Assembly (NCBI GenBank): GCA_023229505.1
Contig: JALNZD010000057.1
Span: forward strand, 1-22,501
DNA length: 22,501 nt
Source of the DNA: Bacteroidales bacterium
GTDB taxonomy: Bacteria; Bacteroidota; Bacteroidia; Bacteroidales; JAGOPY01
Direction: 5' to 3'
Below the pieces are notes generated by a model that saw only the letters and a program-made list of their open reading frames with translations, was not told where the DNA came from and did not search any database. Every line of letters begins with the position of its first letter. The stretch's first letter is position 1. The position numbers and the translations under genes were made by a program. Below are positions 6,427 through 14,193 of the stretch, piece after piece.

Positions 6427-7665
6427 ATGATATCAGAAATCATCAGCATCGGCGATGAACTCCTTGTCGGACAAGTCGTAAACACTAACGCCACCTGGAT
6501 GGCGCAGCATTTACACGAAATCGGGATCCCGGTCAAACAGATATCCGCCATCTCTGATGACGCGGCAGAAATAACCAGAGCGCTCGATGTGGCGTTTGCC
6601 CGTGCAGACGTGATCCTGGTCACCGGCGGACTGGGCCCGACTAAAGATGACATCACCAAACACACTTTGTGCTCCTATTTTGGTACAGAGTTGGTTTTCC
6701 ATCAGCCTTCCTACGAAAACATCAGGAAGTTCTTTGCCAGCCGTGGGATGGAAGTGACCGGATTGAACCGTAAACAGGCTGAAGTACCGGCCAATTGTAC
6801 CCCGTTGATCAACCACAACGGCACGGCCCCGGGAATGTGGTTCGAAAAAGAAGGAAAGATCCTTGTCTCCCTTCCCGGTGTACCCTTCGAAATGGAAGCC
6901 ATGATGGAAGAATACATCCTTCCACGCCTCGCCAGCCAGGATAATCAGCGGGTTGTGGCCCATAAAACAATTCTTACACAAGGGATCGGCGAATCATTCC
7001 TTTCCGAAATGATCAAAGACTGGGAAGAGGACCTCCCTTCAAACATGAAGCTGGCTTATCTGCCACAACCCGGTCTGGTCAGGCTCAGGTTAACAGCCTA
7101 CGGGGAGACAAAAGAGAAAACTCTACAGGAGATTGAGAACCAGGTTGAGTCACTTCAAAAACTGATTCCTGATCTGATTTTCGGCTATGGCAATGATACG
7201 ATGGAAGAGATTGTGGGTCGGTTATTGAAAGAAAAACACTGCACTTTGAGCACGGCCGAAAGTTGCACCGGTGGCTTCCTGGCGCACATGATCACAAGTG
7301 TTCCGGGCGCTTCGGACTACTTTCAGGGGTCTGTTATCGCTTATTCCAACGAGATCAAGCACACTTTCCTCGGGGTTTCTGAAGAATCGCTGAAACAATT
7401 CGGGGCAGTAAGCGAGCAGGTAGTGAAAGAGATGGCCCGGGGTGCCCGTCAACGGTTTAATACTGATTTCGCGGTTTCAATCAGCGGCATAGCGGGGCCG
7501 GACGGAGGAACCATCGACAAACCTGTCGGTACGGTATGGATCGCCATCGCCTCCAAAACCGGTGTCATAGCTCAGAAATTCATGTTCGGCGAGCACCGTG
7601 GCCGGAATATCCTGCGGGCGGCGCTGGCAGCGTTGAATTTGCTGAGGCTAGCGATAGGGAGTTGA
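6427..7665 (+). CDS. cinA: CinA-like protein (molybdopterin-binding-fold domain plus PncC nicotinamide-nucleotide amidase domain)
   Basis: This 412-residue protein has the full two-domain CinA layout. Residues 1-170 form the MoaB/molybdopterin-binding-like domain: ISIGDELLVGQVVNTNATWMA (6-26), VTGGLGPTKDD (65-75), SLPGVPFEM (148-156). Residues about 255-412 form the CinA C-terminal domain with STAESCTGG (275-283) and SGIAGPDGGTIDKPVGTVWIA (353-373), the deamidase signature including the catalytic Ser of the TAESCTGG motif. Known CinA/PncC proteins hydrolyse nicotinamide mononucleotide to nicotinic acid mononucleotide, and the N-terminal domain can act as an ADP-ribose pyrophosphatase. The start is fixed by the conserved EIISIGDELL N-terminus. 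The stop codon at 7663-7665 lies inside the first unit of a 7-bp repeat array. Confidence 0.94.
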   Translation: MISEIISIGDELLVGQVVNTNATWMAQHLHEIGIPVKQISAISDDAAEITRALDVAFARADVILVTGGLGPTKDDITKHTLCSYFGTELVFHQPSYENIRKFFASRGMEVTGLNRKQAEVPANCTPLINHNGTAPGMWFEKEGKILVSLPGVPFEMEAMMEEYILPRLASQDNQRVVAHKTILTQGIGESFLSEMIKDWEEDLPSNMKLAYLPQPGLVRLRLTAYGETKEKTLQEIENQVESLQKLIPDLIFGYGNDTMEEIVGRLLKEKHCTLSTAESCTGGFLAHMITSVPGASDYFQGSVIAYSNEIKHTFLGVSEESLKQFGAVSEQVVKEMARGARQRFNTDFAVSISGIAGPDGGTIDKPVGTVWIAIASKTGVIAQKFMFGEHRGRNILRAALAALNLLRLAIGS

Positions 7666-7682
7666 CAGTTGACAGTTGACAG
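7661..7682. repeat. Perfect 7-bp tandem array (GTTGACA x3) over the cinA stop codon
   Basis: GTTGACA is repeated three times without change (7661-7681) plus one base. The TGA stop of cinA is read from the first unit. An 8-bp-period array begins 3 bp downstream. Confidence 0.8.
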
Positions 7683-7684
7683 CA

Positions 7685-7716
7685 TAACAATTTAACATAG
7701 AAGCAATTGAACAATG
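7685..7716. repeat. 8-bp-period degenerate array upstream of, and overlapping, the next gene
   Basis: Four octamers read TAACAATT (7685-7692), TAACATAG (7693-7700), AAGCAATT (7701-7708) and GAACAATG (7709-7716). The third unit ends in the TT of the only available in-frame start (TTG, 7707) of the downstream gene. Confidence 0.5.
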
Positions 7717-8132
7717 ATAAATCCATACAGGAACGAATAATCCTGGATCGTTTCAAAAAGCATTATCCGGAATTCCCCAAAGGAAGGATAATAAAATCCG
7801 AATCACCTGACTTTATGCTGATGACAGGTTCGAGGAATACGATCGGCATTGAACTAACTGCCCTGCCATCTTCAAGTTATAACCTCAGTAAAGAAAATTA
7901 TAACGATTTTATTTCGGATATGGCGCATTCCATTTCAAAGAAGGAAAAAAAGCTTAAAATCTACCTGAAAAAGGAGGCAGAAGCTTACTGGCTGATCATT
8001 TTTGCTGATTCAATTGAATTAAATGGTTTTAATTTTAACGGGCATTTTGATAAAAGGATTTTAAGCAATGGTTTTGACAGGGTATTCCTGTTTGAACTGT
8101 TCGAGGGGCAGGTTTGGCAAATTCAGGCTTAG
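7707..8132 (+). CDS. Small PD-(D/E)XK-like hypothetical protein (non-ATG start)
   Basis: This 141-residue frame lacks an ATG near its 5' end. The stop TAG at 7698-7700 limits it, and TTG at 7707 is the only plausible start before Met37. I do not recognise a named family. Residues 32-51 (ESPDFML, then TIGIELT) resemble the core of PD-(D/E)XK nuclease-fold proteins: Glu32, Pro34-Asp35, a turn and a strand with Glu49, with Thr51 where Lys is usual. A following Lys-rich helix (ISKKEKKLKIYLKK) and a WLIIFADS strand also fit that fold. It lies between cinA and rpmB, is AT-rich compared with cinA, and its 5' end is embedded in a repeat array, so it may be an inserted or start-damaged gene. Nuclease activity is conjecture. 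Confidence 0.6.
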   Translation: MNNDKSIQERIILDRFKKHYPEFPKGRIIKSESPDFMLMTGSRNTIGIELTALPSSSYNLSKENYNDFISDMAHSISKKEKKLKIYLKKEAEAYWLIIFADSIELNGFNFNGHFDKRILSNGFDRVFLFELFEGQVWQIQA

Positions 8133-8418
8133 CTGTACTAATCAGATTCATAACTTTTATGTCCACATTGGAATACAATTGAATTTAGGAGGCTGAATCA
8201 AAAGTTGGTTTTGATATATGAACCACAAAGGAACACAAAGGATTTAATAAAATAATTTTGAGAAAACTTCTATTACCACAGCTTCACGGAAAAGGATGAA
8301 ACTTCAATAATGACAAGGAAATGGATTTTTTCCCATAATAAAAAACTTTTGTTTTATTCAAAAAAAATACCGTTCTTTGCACTCCATTTTTGAAAAGTAA
8401 CCGATAAAACTTTGAGCC
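8133..8418. other. 286-bp intergenic region upstream of rpmB
   Basis: No open frame of note was found here. It contains a 10-bp direct repeat (CACAAAGGAA / CACAAAGGAT, 8224-8243) and, at its right end, a probable rpmB promoter. The rest is AT-rich sequence without a recognisable RNA or hairpin. Confidence 0.5.
8347..8379 (+). promoter_or_regulatory. Probable rpmB promoter
   Basis: TTTTG (8347-8351) and TTTG (8376-8379) are 24 nt apart, against 23 in the TTTG-N19-TAnnTTTG consensus. The TA of the -7 box is missing at the expected place (GTTCTTTG), so the match is partial. The ATG of rpmB is about 39 nt downstream. Confidence 0.4.
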
Positions 8419-8658
8419 ATGGCACGAGTTTGTGAAATCACCGGGAAAAAGCCAATAAAAGGAAATCATGTTTCCCACTCCAACCATAAAACCCTCAGGA
8501 GATTCTTCCCTAATCTTCAGACTAAAAGGTTTTTCATCCCTGAAGAAGATAAATGGGTCACCCTGAAAGTTTCTACGGAAGCTATCCGGACCATCAATAA
8601 AAAAGGCATCACAGCCTGCCTGAAGGAAGCACGGGGAAAAGGTTTTACAACGAAATAA
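8419..8658 (+). CDS. rpmB: 50S ribosomal protein L28 (bL28)
   Basis: This 79-residue basic protein matches bL28 throughout: MARVCEITGKKP at the N-terminus, then NHVSHSNHKTLRRFFPNLQ (16-34) and WVTLKVSTEAIRTINKKGI (46-64). It is a structural protein of the large ribosomal subunit. Only one Cys is present, so this is the zinc-free form. In many Bacteroidetes rpmB follows cinA and is immediately followed by rpmG and a DUF4295 gene. Here cinA is nearby, but rpmB ends at a strong terminator and no rpmG follows. Confidence 0.96.
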   Translation: MARVCEITGKKPIKGNHVSHSNHKTLRRFFPNLQTKRFFIPEEDKWVTLKVSTEAIRTINKKGITACLKEARGKGFTTK

Positions 8659-8678
8659 GGCCTAACAGCCACCTATAT

Positions 8679-8717
8679 AAAAAATGCTGTCACCCCCGTA
8701 GGTTGACAGCATTTTTT
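8679..8717 (+). terminator. Rho-independent terminator after rpmB
   Basis: A 14-bp perfect stem (8679-8692 pairing with 8704-8717, core TGCTGTCA / TGACAGCA) has an 11-nt C-rich loop and A6/T6 flanks that give the U-tract. It lies 21 bp after the rpmB stop. Confidence 0.9.
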
Positions 8718-8830
8718 ATTAGCCTTGCCGCTGTAAGCAGTTATAATAAATTCCTGCTGAGTCCGTTTAAAAGTTATCATTAATTTTACTGCTATCATCA
8801 AAATCTGAAAAGAAGAGTCCTGCACGAGGC

Positions 8831-9490
8831 ATGAAAATACACCCGGTCATAGGTCTAACATTATTCCTGCTGATGCCATTATTGATGGAAGCACAGAAGG
8901 ATCATCAACACAACCAGGAATATTATAAAAAACTTGTCCAGTTCACCGGTGCCGTTGTTACCGGCGACAGCCTGCACCCGGTGGCCTTTACCCATATCAT
9001 CGACCATAATACAAATTTCGGGACAATCAGCGATTATTACGGGTACTTTTCATTCGTGGCCCGTAAAGGCGATTCGATCACATTTTCGGCAATCGGTTTT
9101 AAAAAAGGATCTTTTATCATTCCTGATACCATCCATAATAACCGGTATACCATGTTCCAGGTAATGGCCACCGACACCATCTACCTGAATGAAACGGTGA
9201 TCTACCCCTGGCCAACTAAAGAACAGTTTAAAGAGGCCTTCCTCAGCCTCGATATTCCTGACGACGACCTCGAGATCGCCCGCAAGAACCTTGAAAGGTA
9301 TGAACTGGCCGTCCGGGCCGAAGCTATGCCCATGGATGGAAGCATGAATTACCGTAACTATATCGATCAGACTGTCAGTAAATTATATTATGCCGGCCAG
9401 ACCCAGCCGATCAGTTTACTAAACCCATTTGCCTGGGCGCAATTTGTTAAAGCCTGGCAGGATGGGAAATTTAAGCGGAAAGACCATTAA
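8831..9490 (+). CDS. Secreted CarboxypepD_reg-like domain protein
   Basis: This 219-residue protein begins with a signal peptide (hydrophobic core about 6-19, likely cleavage after MEAQ at 22). Residues about 37-120 form a carboxypeptidase regulatory-like beta-sandwich: FTGAVVTGDSLHPVAFTHI, GTISDYYGYFSFVARKGDSITFSAIGFKK. This is the same kind of domain as at the N-terminus of TonB-dependent receptors in this phylum. The C-terminal part (about 130-219) is acidic then basic and unassigned. The stop lies 19 bp before the start of the TonB-dependent receptor gene, so the pair is likely co-transcribed and the product probably acts at the periplasmic or outer-membrane face with it. No lipobox Cys is visible. 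Confidence 0.75.
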   Translation: MKIHPVIGLTLFLLMPLLMEAQKDHQHNQEYYKKLVQFTGAVVTGDSLHPVAFTHIIDHNTNFGTISDYYGYFSFVARKGDSITFSAIGFKKGSFIIPDTIHNNRYTMFQVMATDTIYLNETVIYPWPTKEQFKEAFLSLDIPDDDLEIARKNLERYELAVRAEAMPMDGSMNYRNYIDQTVSKLYYAGQTQPISLLNPFAWAQFVKAWQDGKFKRKDH

Positions 9491-9509
9491 CCCCTGTGAA
9501 AAAGCCGAA

Positions 9510-12041
9510 ATGAAGATATACAAATTCCTCATCCTGTTTTTTTTACTGAGCATTGCCTCCCCTGCCCTGTTTTCGCAGGAAAATGCCGTGCTGAGCGGTA
9601 ATGTAAGAGATCAGGACAACAAACCATTGGAATTGGTTAATGTGGCTATTCTTGGAAGTACGACCGGCTGCGTGACCGACCAGGGAGGCAACTATGTACT
9701 CATCATTCCGGCAAAACAGGAGATTACCATCGACTTTTCCTTCATCGGTTATGATTCAAAGAGGTTCCGGATCAATTTGCAGCCTGGTGACAGAAGGGAA
9801 CTGAATGTCGTCTTGCTGATGAAATACACCGAATTGAAAAGTGTTGAAATCAAAGATAAACAGGTCAGAAGTTACAATTATGTCCGCCTGGACCCAAAAG
9901 AAGCCAAGATGATCCCAACCCTCAGCGGGGGGATTGAAGCCATGCTGAAGACCTTACCGGGCGTGAATTCTGCTAACGAGTTAAGTTCACAATATTCCGT
10001 CAGGGGTGGAAATTTTGATGAAAACCTGGTCTATGTCAATGGCATTGAAATATACAGGCCATTCCTGATCCGGTCAGGTCAGCAGGAAGGGATGAGTTTT
10101 GTCAACTCCACGCTGGTTTCAGGGATCGTATTCTCTGCAGGCGGCTGGGATGCCAAATATGGAGACAAAATGTCGTCGGTGTTGGATATTACCTATCGTA
10201 AGCCTGATTCTGCTGCGGCTTCAGTTCAGCTTAGCCTGCTCGGGGCCCAGGGGCACGTGGAAGGGCTGACAAAAAATAAAAAACTGACTTTCCTCGCAGG
10301 TGTCAGGTACAAGACCAATCAATACATCCTGAAAGGGCTTGAGACCAAAGGGAATTACAAGCCTAACTTTATAGATATCCAGGGGGTGCTGACTTATGAC
10401 CTGAATGATAAGATCCAGCTTTCCGCCCTTGGCTATTATTCCCGGAATTCTTACCTGCTCATCCCGGAAAGCCGGCAGACCAATTTTGGCACCATCAAAG
10501 AAGCCTACCGGCTCAACATTTATTTCGACGGACAGGAAGTCGACCGCTATCGCATGTACCTTGGGGCTTTTTCAATAGACTATAAACCTAATCCCGGGCT
10601 GATGCTAAGATTTAATGTTTCGGGTTTCAATACAAGGGAGAGTGAAACATTCGATGTCCGCGGCCAGTATTGGATCGGCAAACTTGAAAACGATTTCGGT
10701 GATGAAGAGTTCGGCAATGTAACGGAAGTGCAGGGAGTGGGAACTTTTATGGACCATGCCCGTAATTATCTTGATGCAGGGGTGATCAGCACCGAACACA
10801 AAGGAAGCTATATCAGGAAAAAGAGCTTCTTAAACTGGGGCCTTAAATACCAGCATGAAAATGTCGAAGACCATCTCAGTGAATGGGAACTGATCGATTC
10901 AGCCGGGTATTCCATACCCGATCCGCCGGTTATCATCGGGGGAATAACTGACCCTAAACAACCGCTGGAATTGAAGTACGCCGTCAGGACGAATGTGAGC
11001 CTGTCTACTAATCGTTTGATGGGATACCTGCAAAACACATGGGATCTGCTCGGAGATGGCCGGGATCTCAGCATAACGGCCGGGTTGCGTTTCCATTACT
11101 GGGATTATAATGGCCAGTTCCTGCTCAGCCCGCGGGCTTCCATTGCTTATAAACCAATGTGGCAAAGGGATGTGGTCTTCCGCTTTTCAGCCGGCTATTA
11201 TTACCAGCCACCCTTTTACAAGGAATTGAGAGACCTTGAAGGAAAGCTGAACCCTGACATCAGAGCGCAGAAATCCATCCATTTTGTTGCCGGGTTGGAT
11301 ATAAACTTCCTTGCATGGAGCCGGCCTTTTAAATTTACGACAGAAGCCTATTATAAATACCTTGATGACCTGATCCCCTATATTGTCGATAATGTCAGGA
11401 TCCGTTACCTGGCTGAAAATATTGCCCATGGTTATGCCACCGGTATCGATCTTAAAATCAACGGGGAATTTATCAAAGGGACCGAATCATGGGCAAGCCT
11501 GTCTTTCCTGAAGACCGAGGAAGATATTGAAAATGATTTTTATTACACTTATTATAACGAAAGCGGAGAGAAGATCATTCCTGGTTATACGCCTGACCAG
11601 ACACCGGTCGATAGCATACGCACGGAACCCGGCTACATTCCCCGGCCATCCGACCAACGGGTCAGTTTTGCCCTTTTCTTCCAGGATTATCTCCCGCTGA
11701 TCCCCACTTTCAAAGCCCATCTGACCTTGATTTTTGGCACCGGCCTGCCTTTCGGCGCACCCGATTCACCTTTATACGAACATACCTTGCGCTTCCCGCC
11801 TTATCGCCGTGTCGACATTGGATTTTCCAAGTTGCTTGTCGGGGAAAAAACGAAATTCAAAGAAAAGAATCCCCTTCGCTATATCGATAATGCCTGGATC
11901 AGCTTCGAAGTATTTAACCTGTTCCAGATCAGCAACACGGTTTCTTACATCTGGGTGAAGGATATTAACAACAGGGAATACGCTGTCCCAAATTACCTCA
12001 CTCCCAGGCAGGTTAACCTTAAACTGATCGTTGAATTTTAA
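9510..12041 (+). CDS. TonB-dependent outer-membrane receptor with N-terminal CarboxypepD_reg domain
   Basis: The protein is 843 residues from ATG 9510. An in-frame ATG at 9429 would overlap the upstream gene and put 27 non-hydrophobic residues before the signal peptide, so I chose 9510 (MKIYKFLILFFLLSIASPALFSQ). Residues 26-105 form a carboxypeptidase regulatory-like domain (LSGNVRDQDNKPLELVNVAI). Residues about 130-235 are the plug, with TLSGGIEAMLKTLPGVNS, SVRGGNFDENLVYVNGIEIYRP and GGWDAKYGDKMSSVLDITYR. The rest is a 22-strand-type barrel ending in the BAM-recognised terminal Phe (NLKLIVEF). It would import a ligand across the outer membrane using TonB energy; no neighbouring SusD or hydrolase gene suggests the substrate. 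No clear TonB box is visible between signal peptide and regulatory domain. Confidence 0.9.
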   Translation: MKIYKFLILFFLLSIASPALFSQENAVLSGNVRDQDNKPLELVNVAILGSTTGCVTDQGGNYVLIIPAKQEITIDFSFIGYDSKRFRINLQPGDRRELNVVLLMKYTELKSVEIKDKQVRSYNYVRLDPKEAKMIPTLSGGIEAMLKTLPGVNSANELSSQYSVRGGNFDENLVYVNGIEIYRPFLIRSGQQEGMSFVNSTLVSGIVFSAGGWDAKYGDKMSSVLDITYRKPDSAAASVQLSLLGAQGHVEGLTKNKKLTFLAGVRYKTNQYILKGLETKGNYKPNFIDIQGVLTYDLNDKIQLSALGYYSRNSYLLIPESRQTNFGTIKEAYRLNIYFDGQEVDRYRMYLGAFSIDYKPNPGLMLRFNVSGFNTRESETFDVRGQYWIGKLENDFGDEEFGNVTEVQGVGTFMDHARNYLDAGVISTEHKGSYIRKKSFLNWGLKYQHENVEDHLSEWELIDSAGYSIPDPPVIIGGITDPKQPLELKYAVRTNVSLSTNRLMGYLQNTWDLLGDGRDLSITAGLRFHYWDYNGQFLLSPRASIAYKPMWQRDVVFRFSAGYYYQPPFYKELRDLEGKLNPDIRAQKSIHFVAGLDINFLAWSRPFKFTTEAYYKYLDDLIPYIVDNVRIRYLAENIAHGYATGIDLKINGEFIKGTESWASLSFLKTEEDIENDFYYTYYNESGEKIIPGYTPDQTPVDSIRTEPGYIPRPSDQRVSFALFFQDYLPLIPTFKAHLTLIFGTGLPFGAPDSPLYEHTLRFPPYRRVDIGFSKLLVGEKTKFKEKNPLRYIDNAWISFEVFNLFQISNTVSYIWVKDINNREYAVPNYLTPRQVNLKLIVEF

Positions 12042-12081
12042 TCATCCCCAAATTATTTAACAGTTTTTTAACAATAAATGA

Positions 12082-12113
12082 ATTGACATCTGAACATTTT
12101 CATATTACTTTTG
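12082..12113 (+). promoter_or_regulatory. Promoter of the superoxide dismutase gene
   Basis: ATTG (12082-12085) is followed after 20 nt by TACTTTTG (12106-12113), a full match to TAnnTTTG, giving a leader of about 60 nt before the ATG at 12180. This is one of the better promoters in the window. Confidence 0.6.
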
Positions 12114-12179
12114 TTTCATAGAATGATTCTAAATTAATTTACTGTTTATATAATTATCGTTCTTAAAATTACTGAAGAT

Positions 12180-12791
12180 ATGAGTGTTGTTTTCGCTGAC
12201 CTGCCTTATTCCTTTGAAGCGCTTGAACCTTACATTGATGCGCGTACAATGGAAATCCATTATACCAGGCATCACCGGGCTTACTTCGATAAATTTGTCG
12301 CAGCGGTGAAAGATACAGAGTTAGATGGCAAGAACATAGTAGATATCCTCGGCAGCATCAGCAAATATCCGGCAGCAGTGAGAAATAACGGGGGAGGATA
12401 TTTCAATCATCATTTATTCTGGAACATCATGGGCCCGAATGCCGGCGGTGCACCTTCCGGAAAGCTGGCTGAAGCCATCAACAAGTTCTTTGGAACATTT
12501 GATCAGTTTAAAATCGCTTTCAGCGATGCAGCTGCAAACCGCTTTGGAAGCGGCTGGGCCTGGCTATCCGTGAGTGATGACCTTTCCCTTAAGGTCAGTT
12601 CTTCACCCAACCAGGACAATCCGTTGATGGATTTGGCGGAGATAAAAGGTAGTCCAATCCTCGGACTTGATGTCTGGGAACATGCTTATTACCTGAAATA
12701 CCAGAACCGCCGTCCGGAATATATCAGCGCATTCTGGAACGTGGTAAACTGGAAAGCTGTTGAAGAAATGTATACCAAGATTATTTGGTAA
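12180..12791 (+). CDS. sod: Superoxide dismutase, Fe/Mn family (Mn-type or cambialistic residues)
   Basis: The 203-residue protein has all four metal ligands: His27 (MEIHYTRHH), His77 (GGGYFNHHLFW, 71-81), Asp164 and His168 (DVWEHAYYLKYQN, 164-176). It dismutates superoxide to oxygen and hydrogen peroxide in the cytoplasm. The Mn-versus-Fe discriminating residues look Mn-like: Gly-Gly-Gly at 71-73 in place of the Fe-type AAQ, and Gln145 in SSPNQDNPL. Bacteroidetes relatives with this pattern include cambialistic enzymes, so metal choice is not settled by sequence. It has its own promoter and is followed by a terminator. Confidence 0.95.
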   Translation: MSVVFADLPYSFEALEPYIDARTMEIHYTRHHRAYFDKFVAAVKDTELDGKNIVDILGSISKYPAAVRNNGGGYFNHHLFWNIMGPNAGGAPSGKLAEAINKFFGTFDQFKIAFSDAAANRFGSGWAWLSVSDDLSLKVSSSPNQDNPLMDLAEIKGSPILGLDVWEHAYYLKYQNRRPEYISAFWNVVNWKAVEEMYTKIIW

Positions 12792-12858
12792 AATGATCTT
12801 TCATAGATACAGTTGTTTGAGTCTCTTCAAATAACTCTTTTGGTTTGGTTAATAATCG

Positions 12859-12896
12859 GCAAACAGGTCACGCGCCCGCGTGACCTTTTGCTTTTT
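12859..12896 (+). terminator. Rho-independent terminator between sod and the convergent aminotransferase gene
   Basis: A perfect 10-bp stem AGGTCACGCG / CGCGTGACCT (12865-12874 with 12877-12886) is extended by GCAAA / TTTGC (12859-12863 with 12887-12891) and followed by a T5 tract (12892-12896). The strong GC stem could also stop minus-strand transcription, but the U-tract is only on the plus side. Confidence 0.85.
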
Positions 12897-12921
12897 ATAG
12901 AAGTACCAAAGGATTATCCCG

Positions 12922-14148
12922 TTAAAAAGAAATAATGGACTTCCCGATAATATTCACAGCTTCCAGGACCTGATCTTCATTAATAACCAATGGCGGGGCA
13001 AATCTGATAATGTGTTCGTGGGTCGGTTTGGCCAGCAGCCCATTCTCAGCCATTTTCAAGCATACATCCCAGGCTGTTTTGCCGTTTTTCGGTTCAACCA
13101 CGATGGCATTCAGCAGACCTTTACCACGGACCAGCCGGATCATATCCGACTTGATGTTCTTTAATTCTTCCCTGAAGATCATACCCAGGCGGGCTGCATT
13201 GTCCGCCAGTTTTTCGTCACGGATCACTTCAAGGGCCGTAATGGCCACGCGGGCCGCAACCGGGTTTCCCCCGAAGGTCGAGCCGTGCTGTCCCGGTTTA
13301 ATGCACATCATGATCTCATTATCAGCCAATACGGCCGAAACCGGGTAAACACCTCCCGAGAGGGCTTTCCCTAATATGAGCATATCCGGCCGGACCTGCT
13401 CATGATCGCAGGCAAGAAGTTTGCCGGTCCGGGCAATACCGGTCTGAACCTCATCGGCAATAAATAGCACATTCTTAGCCTTGCATAATCCGAATGCTTT
13501 GGCGAGGTAACCTTCGTCAGGAACAAATACTCCTGCCTCCCCCTGGATAGGTTCAACCAGGAAACCTGCAATATTGGGCTCCTCCAAAGCCTTAGCCAGG
13601 GCACCTAAATCATTATAAGGTATGGTCACAAACCCAGGAGTATAAGGCCCAAACCCACCCCGGGCATCAGGATCGGTCGACATGGAAATGATAGTGATGG
13701 TCCTTCCGTGAAAATTACCCTCACAAACGATGATTTTAGCTTTATGTTCAGGGATGCCTTTCTTATCATAAGCCCATTTTCGGCAAAGCTTAAGGGCTGT
13801 TTCAACTGCTTCAGCGCCCGTATTCATCGGTAAAACTTTATCATAACCAAAAAATCCGGTCACGAACTTTTCATACAAACCAAGGACATCACAATAAAAT
13901 GCACGGGATGTCAGGGTGAGCGTCCGGGCCTGATCAATCATGGTCTGTACAATCCGGGGGTGGCAATGACCCTGGTTCACAGCCGAATAAGCCGAAAGAA
14001 AGTCAAAATATTTCTTTCCTTCCACATCCCATACATAAACACCTTCTCCTCTCGCCAATACAACAGGCAACGGGTGGTAATTATGCGCACCATACCTATC
14101 TTCCAGCTCCATAGCTTTTTTAGAGGTCATCACATCGATCATTGTCAT
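12922..14148 (-). CDS. rocD: Ornithine aminotransferase (ornithine--oxo-acid transaminase)
   Basis: This class-III PLP aminotransferase transfers the delta-amino group of ornithine to 2-oxoglutarate, giving glutamate-5-semialdehyde. I chose the start at 14148 (MTMIDVMTSKK, 408 residues), because the frame's upstream ATG at 14220 lies beyond the -7 box at 14201-14194 and would add 24 residues coded by a repeat array. From that start: AHNYHPLPVVLARGEG (21-36), YSAVNQGHCHPRI (54-66), NTGAEAVETALK (109-120), FHGRT (146-150), ADEVQTG (231-237; Asp232 for the pyridine nitrogen), LGKALSGG with Schiff-base Lys261 and STFGGNP (290-296). The N-Y-x-P-L-P motif and length favour ornithine over acetylornithine or GABA aminotransferases. 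Starts at 14142 or 14130 are also possible. Confidence 0.9.
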   Translation of the reverse strand: MTMIDVMTSKKAMELEDRYGAHNYHPLPVVLARGEGVYVWDVEGKKYFDFLSAYSAVNQGHCHPRIVQTMIDQARTLTLTSRAFYCDVLGLYEKFVTGFFGYDKVLPMNTGAEAVETALKLCRKWAYDKKGIPEHKAKIIVCEGNFHGRTITIISMSTDPDARGGFGPYTPGFVTIPYNDLGALAKALEEPNIAGFLVEPIQGEAGVFVPDEGYLAKAFGLCKAKNVLFIADEVQTGIARTGKLLACDHEQVRPDMLILGKALSGGVYPVSAVLADNEIMMCIKPGQHGSTFGGNPVAARVAITALEVIRDEKLADNAARLGMIFREELKNIKSDMIRLVRGKGLLNAIVVEPKNGKTAWDVCLKMAENGLLAKPTHEHIIRFAPPLVINEDQVLEAVNIIGKSIISF

Positions 14149-14163
14149 AAACGAGAATATTAA

Positions 14164-14188
14164 TTTGAAACTTGAAATTTGAAATTTG
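14164..14188. repeat. 7-bp-period array in the leader of the aminotransferase gene
   Basis: Heptamers TTTGAAA (14164-14170), CTTGAAA (14171-14177), TTTGAAA (14178-14184) and the start of a fourth (TTTG, 14185-14188) place a G at every seventh base. The array lies between the -7 box and the start codon of the minus-strand gene, so it would form most of its 5' untranslated leader. Confidence 0.6.
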
Positions 14189-14193
14189 TTTTG

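Noticed and set aside
7661..7716. Array after cinA as a CRISPR
   Set aside because: Units are 7-8 bp with no spacers between them, far too short for CRISPR repeats.
8224..8243. CACAAAGGAA direct repeat as part of a CRISPR or attachment site
   Set aside because: Only two adjacent copies without spacer, no cas gene, no integrase; it is a simple short repeat.
9429..9509. N-terminal extension of the TonB-dependent receptor from an in-frame ATG at 9429
   Set aside because: It overlaps the upstream gene by 62 bp and would place 27 polar residues before an otherwise perfect signal peptide starting at 9510.
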